From Alkanindiges illinoisensis (GTDB taxonomy: Bacteria > Pseudomonadota > Gammaproteobacteria > Pseudomonadales > Moraxellaceae), in contig NZ_SNTY01000009.1 of assembly GCF_004377485.1 (NCBI RefSeq), positions 23,331 to 87,330 on the forward strand: 64,000 nt of DNA, in the 5' to 3' direction. Positions 56,609 through 64,000 of this stretch are shown here, piece by piece. Position 1 is the first letter of the stretch, and each line of letters opens with the position of its first letter. The notes beneath the pieces are model-generated. The model had not been told where the DNA came from. It worked only from the letters and a program-made list of their open reading frames with translations, and ran no database searches. Position numbers and translations under genes: made by a program.

Positions 56609-57484
56609 TTAGGTTTTATCCATCAATAACTTATAAAGGGGTTTTAACTCGCCAAGTGGTGCCCGACGTGAATAATAATAACCTTGCAGCAGGTTGCAAC
56701 CCTGCTGGTACAGGAATCTGGCTTGTTGCAATGTTTCGATTCCTTCTGCCACAACTTTCAGGTCAAGCTAGTGCGCTAGCTGAATAATCGATTTTACAAT
56801 GGCTGCATCCTGTTCATTTTCGCTCAGGTTTTCAATAAAGCTAAGATCCAGCTTGATTTGATTAATCGGCAGGCGGCGCAGATAACTCAAGCTGGAATAT
56901 CCTGTGCCAAAGTCGTCAATAGAAACTTGCACGCCCAAATGACGGATTGTTTCCAGGATTTCAATGGCACGGTCTGCACCAATGATGACCATGCCTTCAG
57001 TAATTTCAATTTTGAGCAATCCAGGGGGCAACTGGCTCACGTTCAAGGCATGCTCCAGTTCCTGTAAAAACCCTGCCCTACGAAATTGTAGCGGTGAAAT
57101 ATTAACTGACAGCGTCAGGTGTTTTTGATTGATCCGGTTCCATTCGGCAATATCCCTACAGGCTTTTTTAAGCACCCACTGACCAGTTGTAATAATTTGC
57201 CCGGTTCGTTCTGCCAAGGGAATAAAAACATCCGGGAAAATGTAGCCACGCTGCGGATGAAACCAGCGAATCAGTGCTTCCACACCCTTGACGATTGCGG
57301 TTGCCGGATCAACCAGAGGCTGATAAAACAGGCTAAACTGGTCTTGCTTCAATGCCTCCATTAATTCCAGCCGTAAATAGGCATAGTCGATTTCCGGGCC
57401 ATGTTTTTTAGTAATTTCCTCAGACCAGTGCCAGGTATTACGTCCCTGCCGCTTGGCTTCCTTCATGACCAGAATAGCCTGATT
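56609..57484 (-). pseudogene. Decayed GGDEF/EAL cyclic-di-GMP gene with in-frame amber codon
   Basis: The open frame 56768-57466 codes an EAL phosphodiesterase domain (FSLFYQPLVD, GVEALIRW, ITEGMVI, IDDFGTGYSSLSYL) that stops at a TAG after IIQLAH. Past that codon the same frame continues LDLKVVAEGIETLQQA... through the expected end of the EAL domain to a TAA at 56609-56611. The E of the usual EAL reads V-E-A-L, as normal. Upstream only the last helix of a GGDEF domain (MKEAKRQGRNTWHW) remains, preceded by a stop. So both ends of the original gene are damaged. Confidence 0.75.
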
Positions 57485-57726
57485 TCATTCTGGTCCGATC
57501 CCCAGACTGTTTATTATGGGAGATTAGTACTAAAAATGATGATAACCAGCAGCGCATCCGGCTGGTTACCCTGCATGTCAATAATTTCAATGCCTGAGAC
57601 GATGTTTGCTGGCCATAAAAGTCCAGCAGCGTCTACACTTCCTAAATATTGTCCAGCTCTACAAAGTACTGTAAAAATTTATCATGGGTCAGGTTTTGCC
57701 ATTTAGAGATTGCCCGTTAAGTCGGG

Positions 57727-57900
57727 TTAAGCCAGCGCACGCTCAAAAGTATCTATGACTTGATTGGCTTCCTGCTCATTATCAAAATCAATTTTTTCCA
57801 GTTCACCCGTGCTCAAATGCACGTAAAGCATGCCATCGTTTACATCCATGCTCACAATATGCTGAGCATTATATTTTTTACCTTTAATCGTAATGACCAT
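57727..57900 (-). CDS. Small conserved-looking protein
   Basis: A 57-residue soluble protein, MVITIKGKKYNAQHIVSMDV..., with alternating beta-type hydrophobics and a C-terminal amphipathic helix (EQEANQVIDTFERAL). GAGAGA precedes the ATG. It looks like a small beta-beta-beta-alpha fold. I do not recognise the family. Confidence 0.55.
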   Translation of the reverse strand: MVITIKGKKYNAQHIVSMDVNDGMLYVHLSTGELEKIDFDNEQEANQVIDTFERALA

Positions 57901-58099
57901 TATCTCTCTCGCTGGAAATGATGAGGCTTAAAAGTTAAGGGTAATTTATATTGCCAATAGAAACTATGCAGATTAAACAATGAGGTATCTAACTTAACTA
58001 TTCCTCAACAAACCAAAGCCTTAACCAACTAATGTGGTTCCGTTAATTAGACCACTCAATTCAGTTTTATAAGTGATAAATCCGCTCTAAATATTTAAA

Positions 58100-58942
58100 T
58101 TATGCTGCCATTACTTTTAGTAAATGTTGATCATAAAACTCATTCGGTGTTGCCTTATTCAAACTTGAGTGAGAACGTATCATGTTATAAAAATCCAAAT
58201 ATTCAGCAATTGATTGTTTCGCTTGTTTAACCGTATCGTAAGCCTTCAAATAGACTTCCTCATGCTTCACGCTGCGCCATAAACGCTCAATCATCACATT
58301 ATCCATCTATGAGCAGTATACTGCGCAAGTTTACCATCCATACTGATACGGATATTTCGCAATTTTAACTCATTCAAAAATGCCTCGCTTGTGAATTGAC
58401 TGCCTTGGTCTGTATTAAACACCTCAGGACAACCATATTGCACAATTGCTTCTTGCAACGCATCCATGCAAAAGTCTGTTTTCCATACTGATCGATACAC
58501 GATGAGCCAGTACTTTACGACTATACCAATCTATAATTGCACACAGATAGACAAAGCCTTTAGCCATAGGAATGTACGTGATATCTGTACACCAGACTTG
58601 ATTAGAGTGATCTATGAGCGTGTTTTTCAACAGATATGGGAAAATACGGTGTGCAAGATTAGGCTTACTGGTATTGGGTTTTGGATACAAGGCATGTATT
58701 CCCATCAAGCGCATTAAACGTCGGACTTTACGCCGACCTATTTGATGTCCTTGACGCTGTAGCATATCTCGTATCATTCGACTGCCCATAAATGGGTAAT
58801 CGACATGAATTTCATCAATCAGACGCATCAAACTCAAATCAGTTGATGAAATCTCTTTGGGCTTGTAGTACAACCTACTGCGATTGATTTGAATCAATTG
58901 CGATTGTTGTCGTACCGAAAGTTGATGGGTCTTATCGATCAT
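58100..58942 (-). pseudogene. IS3-family transposase OrfB, frameshifted
   Basis: An HTH_21-like region (58942 down) and rve integrase domain with first Asp in WCTDITYIP, second in FNTDQGSQF and Glu in MIERLWRS. The domain lies on three frames: a one-base extension of an A run near 58480 and a scrambled stretch near 58310 (after MDGK, before DNVMIER) break it. OrfB starts in a four-base ATGA overlap with orfA, behind an A6 run that would favour a -1 frameshift. Confidence 0.85.
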
Positions 58943-59244
58943 TTTTTGCCGCTCAGCTGCCCTATTTTTCTGAGCGCACCTTCTAAAAAATCAATTTGCA
59001 ATGCCTGATGTCCTATCTTGGCATGTAAAGCTTTGAGGTGAATCTCTGGTTCTTGTTGTGCTGTTGGTCGTGAAAAAATATTGACTGATTGTTCAAGCAG
59101 TTGATTTTTCCAATCAATGATTTGGTTTTGATGTAAATCGAATTGAGTAGAAAGTTCAGCGAGTGTGTGGTCGCCTTTAATTGCTGCCAGAGCAACTTTA
59201 ACTTTAAACTCTGCTGAATGATTACGACGTTTTCTTCGTGTCAT
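58939..59244 (-). CDS. IS3-family transposase OrfA
   Basis: A 101-residue helix-turn-helix protein beginning MTRRKRRNHSAEFKVKVALAAIKGD and ending in a leucine-rich helix (LQIDFLEGALRKI). ATG 59244 has GGAG six bases upstream; the longer frame would start in the terminal repeat. It is intact, but without OrfB cannot support transposition alone. Confidence 0.85.
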   Translation of the reverse strand: MTRRKRRNHSAEFKVKVALAAIKGDHTLAELSTQFDLHQNQIIDWKNQLLEQSVNIFSRPTAQQEPEIHLKALHAKIGHQALQIDFLEGALRKIGQLSGKK

Positions 59245-59331
59245 GATTGACTCCAAAAACAAGCATTTCCCATGCTTATTGGGGAGTAGATTATCACTTA
59301 TAGGCATGGTCTAAAATCCTACACCCACATC

Positions 59332-59430
59332 AGTAATAGTAAACATGCCATGCAGGCTTATCTGGACTGGGAATATGGGCTAATACAGCAACTCAGCAAC
59401 GATGGCGCACATGGATTTTTTGTCATTTGA
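59332..59430 (+). pseudogene. 3' gene fragment cut at the IS boundary
   Basis: Directly after the IS end, an open frame reads SNSKHAMQAYLDWEYGLIQQ... to ...GFFVI and a TGA, looking like the C-terminus of a protein. No matching 5' part is found left of the IS. I do not recognise the family. Confidence 0.35.
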
Positions 59431-59475
59431 CCAAAAGCTAATACCGCTATAAAAACTGTTAGGATGAATCCAATA

Positions 59476-59509
59476 AAAAAGGCAGGTGTGAAGCTACACC
59501 TGCCTTTTT
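59476..59509. terminator. Strong bidirectional terminator
   Basis: AAAAAGGCAGGTGT (59476-59489), loop GAAGCT, ACACCTGCCTTTTT (59496-59509): a perfect 14-base stem. It fits the fragment just upstream, whose gene it once ended. Confidence 0.85.
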
Positions 59510-59673
59510 GTTTATCATGTGGATGAGCAGACTATGTTATGAAGTTAGCTCATAGACAACCTATTTAAAGTTATTTCTAGCATCCAACCGCATTCCTGAA
59601 CCGTATCGCGAGTAGCTCGCCCAGCACCTTAGTCCATCATGATTAAGCAGATTATAAAGATACCGCGCTGCAA

Positions 59674-60087
59674 TTATTGGGCTGGAATTGCATAAGTTCC
59701 TACCGCATGTGCAACGGGATCGTCGATACCTTTTGAATATAGCCAGACTTCACCCACCACCAGCGTCTTGCCCACTTTCATGAGTCGGCAGTCGCCAATA
59801 ACTTCTCGATCACCGGCAGGTTTACGTAAAAAATTAAGTGTCATGCTGGTGGTCACTGCCAGTGGAATTAATCCAGCCGTTCCCAATATCGCTACATACA
59901 GGGCAACATCGGCAACCAGCATCAGAGTTGGGCCAGACACCGTTCCACCTGGACGTAAATCATTGTGATCAGTGTGATAAATAATCGTCGCACTTCGATC
60001 CGAAACTTCGCCAATCTCACATTTTGCTTGTGTCCGCTGAAACTCACGGGCTAAAAATGCGGTGATTTCTGCCTTGGATGCCCCCAT
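59674..60087 (-). CDS. PaaI-type hotdog thioesterase
   Basis: The 137-residue protein has the PaaI/YdiI hotdog pattern: LRPGGTVSGPTLMLVADVALY along the central helix, then AVTTSMTLNFLRKPAGD. It would hydrolyse an acyl- or aryl-CoA. AAGGAAG precedes the ATG. It lies downstream of the desaturase and may share its function. Confidence 0.8.
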   Translation of the reverse strand: MGASKAEITAFLAREFQRTQAKCEIGEVSDRSATIIYHTDHNDLRPGGTVSGPTLMLVADVALYVAILGTAGLIPLAVTTSMTLNFLRKPAGDREVIGDCRLMKVGKTLVVGEVWLYSKGIDDPVAHAVGTYAIPAQ

Positions 60088-60265
60088 TGTAAACTTCCTT
60101 GATATGTTATTAAGACTGGTTAAAGCTGCTTTTTGCGCTCAAATGAATGCGAGCTGGGCTTTAGTTTTTTCTTCCAGCACTCTGGAATCATGTTGCGCTG
60201 GATAAATGTCTAACCGGTATTCATCCAGATCATTCTGCCCTACGGCACTTCATCGCGTTGGCTTA

Positions 60266-61285
60266 CTAACTTTTTTGGATGACAGCTTGATTACCATCAA
60301 TCTTACCGGACTTTTTCGAAAGCAAACTCATGACCTGTCGATAGGTTGGCGGTTCAGGCGCATAACCCCGTTCACGCAATAACTGATGCATTTTTGGCAA
60401 CTTAAAATATGGCACAGATGCCATCAGGTGATGTTCCATGTGATAGTTCACTCGAATTGGCGCGACAAAAGCCCGTGCAATCCAGCCAGCCTTGGTGGTA
60501 CGGGTATTGGTGAGTGCCGAGTTACTGTTTTCCATACCTGCATGCTCAGCCATGGAACGGATGCGGATAAATAAGGGAAACGGCGTGAGATACGCCAGCG
60601 GCCATAGTAAATATAATTTGGGATGGCCTGCCGCCCACAAAGCGCCAAATAGCGCAGCATTGGTAATGATCGCGCCACGGCTATTTTTCAGCAGGGTGCG
60701 TGGATAGTCATGCCACTGGCGGCCTTCGCGTGGCAGCCATATCTTGTCATTGGCAACTGTCCACCTTAAAACCTCGGCATCCATCAGAACACGGCCCAGA
60801 CTGAATTTCAGTCCGGTAATCCCGCTAATATCACGCAGGAACTTGCGGGCAAGTGATTTTTTAGTGGTGGGATAGCCGGTTACCAGTGACATGTCAGGAT
60901 CATCAACCGTGAAGGTTTTGGCATGATGGCGCATATGGTGCGTACGATATTTATGCAGGTCATTCCAGATTGGCTTGGCACATGCCCAATCTACGATATG
61001 ATCATTGAGCCACTTGTTTTTAAACAGGCTATTGTGCGAGGCGTCATGCATCAGGATTGCCAGCGCCAGCTGCCGTCCAGCCAGAATCGCCAGCACCGCA
61101 GCACAAACCAGCAGCTTGCCCCAGCCCGGCAGATACTGCCACGACAAAGCAACTCCGGCAAAGGTAGCCCCAATCACTGCCCAGGTTGAAGCCACTGCCC
61201 AGCCACCCTGACTGTCCGATGGTTCAGTCAGTTCCCTGATTTCATCCCGGCTAAACAGCTCAGCAACGCTTACACGAGTATTCAT
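60266..61285 (-). CDS. Membrane fatty acid desaturase
   Basis: The 339-residue enzyme has the three His boxes of membrane desaturases: HDASH near 95, HHMRHH near 130 and YHMEHH near 280, with hydrophobic helices between. A di-iron centre with electrons from a ferredoxin or rubredoxin reductase is expected. The acyl substrate is unknown. ATG 61285 has AAGGA seven bases upstream; the frame from 61327 adds 14 residues. Confidence 0.85.
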   Translation of the reverse strand: MNTRVSVAELFSRDEIRELTEPSDSQGGWAVASTWAVIGATFAGVALSWQYLPGWGKLLVCAAVLAILAGRQLALAILMHDASHNSLFKNKWLNDHIVDWACAKPIWNDLHKYRTHHMRHHAKTFTVDDPDMSLVTGYPTTKKSLARKFLRDISGITGLKFSLGRVLMDAEVLRWTVANDKIWLPREGRQWHDYPRTLLKNSRGAIITNAALFGALWAAGHPKLYLLWPLAYLTPFPLFIRIRSMAEHAGMENSNSALTNTRTTKAGWIARAFVAPIRVNYHMEHHLMASVPYFKLPKMHQLLRERGYAPEPPTYRQVMSLLSKKSGKIDGNQAVIQKS

Positions 61286-61325
61286 GCCTAATCCTTCCAC
61301 GTTTGACGCCAATGGCATTGATTTC

Positions 61326-61365
61326 ATATTTTCAATAATATTATCAAAAAAGAAATATTTTCAAT
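61326..61365. repeat. Direct repeat upstream of the desaturase gene
   Basis: ATATTTTCAAT occurs twice (61326-61336 and 61355-61365), 29 bases apart, just upstream of the desaturase start, with an AT palindrome (AATAATATTAT) after the first copy. It is a candidate regulator site resembling the one upstream of the PaaX-like gene. Confidence 0.4.
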
Positions 61366-61522
61366 TAATTTATTTAAATTTTAAAAATGTAATTATAATA
61401 GAGATGAGCATAAAATAAAAAAGCATCGTAAAAGATAACTGAGTGTTCGCCAGGTATAAAACATCATGAGAAACGCTGTGTTAAGGTAGGTACTCAGTAA
61501 TAATAATTTAAAAAAATAACGC

Positions 61523-62401
61523 TTAAGCTTTTTGCATTTCCTTGATCACATTAGGTACACCGTCACGATGAAATGCTTCAAAAGGCCTGGAATTATTATG
61601 GTCTGGGAGCGGAAAATACGGCGAAACCAGCGATGCCCCGCCATCAATCCTAACATTCACGCCAGTCATAAACGCAGCCGCAGGCGATAATAAAAAACAC
61701 ATCAGTGCAGACACTTCAGACTATGTTGCCATACCCTTTAATGGAATTTTGGCAGCAACCGTAGGAATCATGGCTTTCATGTCATCCTTATAGGAATCCA
61801 GTCCCGATGCCATAACCCAGCCCGGCGCAACCGCATTGACCCACACACCCGCCTTTGCCCATTCCAGTGCAGACGTTTTGGTTAAATTATCAATCCCTGC
61901 CCGTGCTGCACCTGAATGACCCATGCCCGGCAGTCCATCCCACATATCGATGGTCATATTGATAATACTGCCTCCCGTTTTTGACATGCTCTGGTTAAAC
62001 ACTTCCCGCATCATCAAAAATGTTCCCAACAGGTTATTACGCACCACACTGTCAAATGCATTGGCCGACATGGCTTCCAATAACGCAGGGAACTGACCGC
62101 CTGCATTGTTGACCAGTCCATCAATCCTGCCAAACTCGGCAACAATAGAAGCCACCGTTTGCTTGACGACCACTTCATCACGATTATCACAAACGCGATA
62201 GCTGGCCTTGCCGCCATCCTCAATGATTTCCTGCTGCCCTCGCTGAAGCTTGTCTTCTTTTCTGCCGGTAAGAATCAACTGTGCACCCAGTGACGCCAGT
62301 TCATGCGCGGTGCAGCGGCCAATGCCTGAACCTCCACCAGTAATAACAACAACCTGCTGATCAAAGATATTGGCTGCCAAGGCAGACTGATATAACGGCA
62401 T
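61523..62401 (-). pseudogene. SDR oxidoreductase (PECR-like trans-2-enoyl-CoA reductase) with in-frame amber codon
   Basis: A full SDR of about 290 residues is interrupted by one TAG at 61721-61723. The first part has ITGGGSGIGR, NNAGG, and HSGAARAGIDNLTK, where the catalytic Tyr is replaced in the way seen in peroxisomal trans-2-enoyl-CoA reductase. In the same frame after the TAG, SEVSALMCFLLSPAAAFMTG continues to IDGGASLVSPYFPLPDHNN, the normal SDR end. ATG 62401 has GGAG upstream. Whether it is inactive or read through is open. Confidence 0.75.
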
Positions 62402-62432
62402 AGTGGCTCCAGCGCACAAATCAATTATTTAA

Positions 62433-63296
62433 TTAGCAGAACTTAGGCTGATTCTGTGTGTGGACAGCATCTTCCGCAGTTAACAGTGCGGGTGTTGTTG
62501 TGCCCAAAGTTAACTCATGCAACTGTTGCCATAGCTGTTGACCCACCTGATCCAGTTGCTGCACGTCAGCCGCGAACCGGTTTCTTGCTTCAATATTGAT
62601 AAAAGGTTCAGGCAATAAAGGGTCATTCATTAATAAGGAAATAGTTTGTCGGCCCAGTAATAATGATTCTCTGGCTGCATCTTCAAGACCGAGGGCTGGT
62701 ACTCGGCTTAACCAGTGCTGGATGATGTGACTGTACTTTTCATAATTTTTATTCAAGGTCTCAGTTGACCATAACTTTTTAATCATTCCTGCGGTAACTT
62801 GATCAAAATAACTGATCTGGCACATCTTGGCTTCTGGCTCCAGCCCAGCGGTTTTGAGATTTTTAAGAATATCCTCAAAAGAAGCCGCCAGATTATCAGG
62901 ACGAATAAACACCCCCTGTTCCAACTCACGAAAGCCATAATGCTTGAGCGCCCGCTCCCGGCGTTTTAAGGCAGTACGATCCACTCTGCCCAACGTTCCT
63001 GTCAAGACCGCCAGATATTGTTGATTCCAAACCTTGGTTTCCCTAAGTCCTGTTCTGCGGTTGAGCATCACATTGGCCCACTCATGCGATTGCTCACTCA
63101 GTTGGTACACGCCCCGCTCGACAGCAACAATCACGCCTTCGCTAGATAAACGGGTCACTGCCACGCGAATGCCATTTTCACTTAGCCCAAATAGTTTGGC
63201 TGCCAAAATCATTTGCTTAATTGAAACGGGTTGCCCTTCAGAAGCCAGCAAAAGGTCAGTAATTAAGTGACGGGCATTGAGTTTTTGAGTGGTCAT
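62433..63296 (-). CDS. PaaX-family transcriptional regulator
   Basis: The 287-residue protein has an N-terminal winged helix (LSENGIRVAVTRLSSEGVIV) and the PaaX central and C-terminal domains (YFDQVTAGMIKKL; LLMNDPLLPEPF). PaaX represses phenylacetate catabolism on binding phenylacetyl-CoA; here it probably responds to another acyl-CoA, controlling the SDR-desaturase-thioesterase genes that follow. Confidence 0.82.
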   Translation of the reverse strand: MTTQKLNARHLITDLLLASEGQPVSIKQMILAAKLFGLSENGIRVAVTRLSSEGVIVAVERGVYQLSEQSHEWANVMLNRRTGLRETKVWNQQYLAVLTGTLGRVDRTALKRRERALKHYGFRELEQGVFIRPDNLAASFEDILKNLKTAGLEPEAKMCQISYFDQVTAGMIKKLWSTETLNKNYEKYSHIIQHWLSRVPALGLEDAARESLLLGRQTISLLMNDPLLPEPFINIEARNRFAADVQQLDQVGQQLWQQLHELTLGTTTPALLTAEDAVHTQNQPKFC

Positions 63297-63637
63297 AACG
63301 TTCCAGTTAGCTTAAAAAGGCTTTGGCTATGGACAGGAATTGAAAATATGGGAATCGCAGCAATATTAGAGTTGGGGCAATTCTCAACAACAGCTCTCAA
63401 CAACAGTACCAGCCAAATATTACATTTAGTTAATTAAATTTCAATGTTTGAAATATAATTTCAAGATTAATTTATACCGATTGCTGTTTAAATGATGAGT
63501 TTTTAAAAAATAGCTTATTGCAGTAAAAAATGTGTGTGGCAAATCCCAATAGATTATCGGTAACCCTATTCACCCAAGTTGTATTTCCGTTCTCATTTTT
63601 AATAGTAAAAGCGAACTATGCTGATCACGCAAATTAA
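63297..63637. other. Intergenic region upstream of the PaaX-like gene
   Basis: About 340 bases with no gene. It contains CTCAACAACA twice (around 63389 and 63402) and the inverted repeat listed separately. Confidence 0.4.
63438..63454. promoter_or_regulatory. Inverted repeat, candidate PaaX-like operator
   Basis: ATTTCAA-tgt-TTGAAAT is a perfect 7-base inverted repeat, about 140 bases upstream of the PaaX-like start, and shares the TTTCAA half-site with the repeats before the desaturase gene. Confidence 0.4.
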
Positions 63638-63798
63638 CTTGATAAACACCGCCCTCTGCCGGGTGTGGTGGTCAAGAACCTGCACAATGATTTGGTGTTA
63701 CGCTGGACTATCACTCCAATGCCATTGAAGGGAACACGCTTACCTTGCTTGAGACCAAGGTTGTCCTAGAAGGCATTACGGTGGGTGGTTACACCTAA
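63638..63798 (+). pseudogene. Fic-family N-terminal remnant
   Basis: One frame encodes ...DKHRPLPGVVVKNLHNDLVLRW, then, after a one-base loss at about 63706, the next frame continues DYHSNAIEGNTLTLLETKVVLEG and stops at 63796-63798. This is the N-terminal part of a Fic (AMP-transferase) protein, with the S/TxxxE(G/N) inhibitory motif SNAIEGN, lacking the catalytic HPFx core. Confidence 0.65.
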
Positions 63799-63875
63799 TT
63801 TCTCTATCATCCAGTCAGTTATGGCACTGATAAGCTTGCTCAGGCTATACTAAATAGTCATTATTATATTTATTA

Positions 63876-64000
63876 GGGTGTGTCCTCATTTGGCTTTACA
63901 CCAAATCAACATGCAGGCTATACGGATCATAGACTGATAATTTCGTGCAAGCTTATCGAATCGGGTTGCAATAGCACGGAAATGTTTTAATCTTGCAAAC
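63876..64000 (-). mobile_element. IS5-family element, end cut by the window
   Basis: Begins with GGGTGTGTCCTCA after a TA, typical of IS5-family ends; the minus strand reads the transposase C-terminus up to the window edge. Confidence 0.65.
63886..64000 (-). CDS. IS5-family transposase, C-terminal part
   Basis: Reading on the minus strand from the window edge gives LKHFRAIATRFDKLARNYQS... ending IRIACMLIWCKAK and TGA, the standard C-terminus of IS5-family DDE transposases. The N-terminus lies outside. Confidence 0.8.
   Translation of the reverse strand, partial: FARLKHFRAIATRFDKLARNYQSMIRIACMLIWCKAK

Larger units (their letters stand above)
58033..59329 (-). mobile_element. Degraded IS3-family insertion sequence
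   Basis: About 1.3 kb bounded by imperfect inverted ends: TGTGG...TAGACCA...TATAAGTGATAA-TC read inward from both sides. It holds orfA (intact) and orfB (two frame breaks). The flanks (TAA and TCA) show no target duplication, so it is old or recombined. Confidence 0.8.

Noticed and set aside
57401..57706. 101-codon plus-strand frame over the 5' end of the EAL remnant
   Set aside because: Antisense to the coding remnant and without any family pattern.

Overview
The window reads as a chromosomal segment of a gammaproteobacterium in or near the Moraxellaceae (Acinetobacter/Alkanindiges type). This rests on the gene content and order and on remembered resemblance of the LpxA, UppS and PBP1b-lipoprotein proteins to Acinetobacter counterparts; no database search was possible. 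Base composition is moderate with AT-rich gaps, and most genes sit in short operons. The left half (1-30 kb) carries a WavE-like glycosyltransferase, zapE, a small alpha/beta hydrolase, an AraC regulator divergent from a Baeyer-Villiger-type monooxygenase, the ovothiol synthase ovoA, mfd, a vapBC toxin-antitoxin pair, a nitroreductase, hpt, a double-GST-N protein, rraA with an SDR-like partner, rpsT, an acyl-CoA dehydrogenase, an anchored Holliday-resolvase-like protein, cysQ divergent from a GMP/IMP nucleotidase gene and hslR, recA-recX, the 4.5S RNA gene (ffs), an Asn/Gln-rich low-complexity protein, an MBL hydrolase, cpoB and a SIMPL protein.

From 30.3 to 41.4 kb the minus strand holds the envelope cluster pyrH-frr-uppS-cdsA-dxr-rseP-bamA-ompH-lpxD-fabZ-lpxA, with overlapping or nearly abutting genes. 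It joins UMP kinase and ribosome recycling to undecaprenyl, phospholipid, isoprenoid, outer-membrane-protein and lipid A synthesis. RimO follows, then ntrB-ntrC behind a good NtrC-box and sigma-54 promoter candidate, then PBP1b (mrcB) with a TPR lipoprotein that is probably its activator (LpoP type), a Nudix/ThiE-like fusion, a Fur-box-controlled hemP, and a large lipase-like lipoprotein.

From about 53.9 kb to the end the sequence is accessory and decaying: a frameshifted and internally deleted GAF-GGDEF gene, a GGDEF/EAL gene broken by an in-frame amber codon, a degraded IS3-family element, a gene tail cut off at that element, a Fic remnant and the end of an IS5-family element. Embedded here is a small lipid-metabolism set (PaaI thioesterase, fatty acid desaturase, PECR-like SDR with an amber codon, PaaX-like regulator) with matching inverted/direct repeats in its two upstream regions.

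Several small genes shorter than usual gene-caller limits were found by eye: hemP, a zinc-ribbon/TM protein of 56 residues, and a 57-residue conserved-looking protein. No CRISPR array, tRNA or rRNA was seen.
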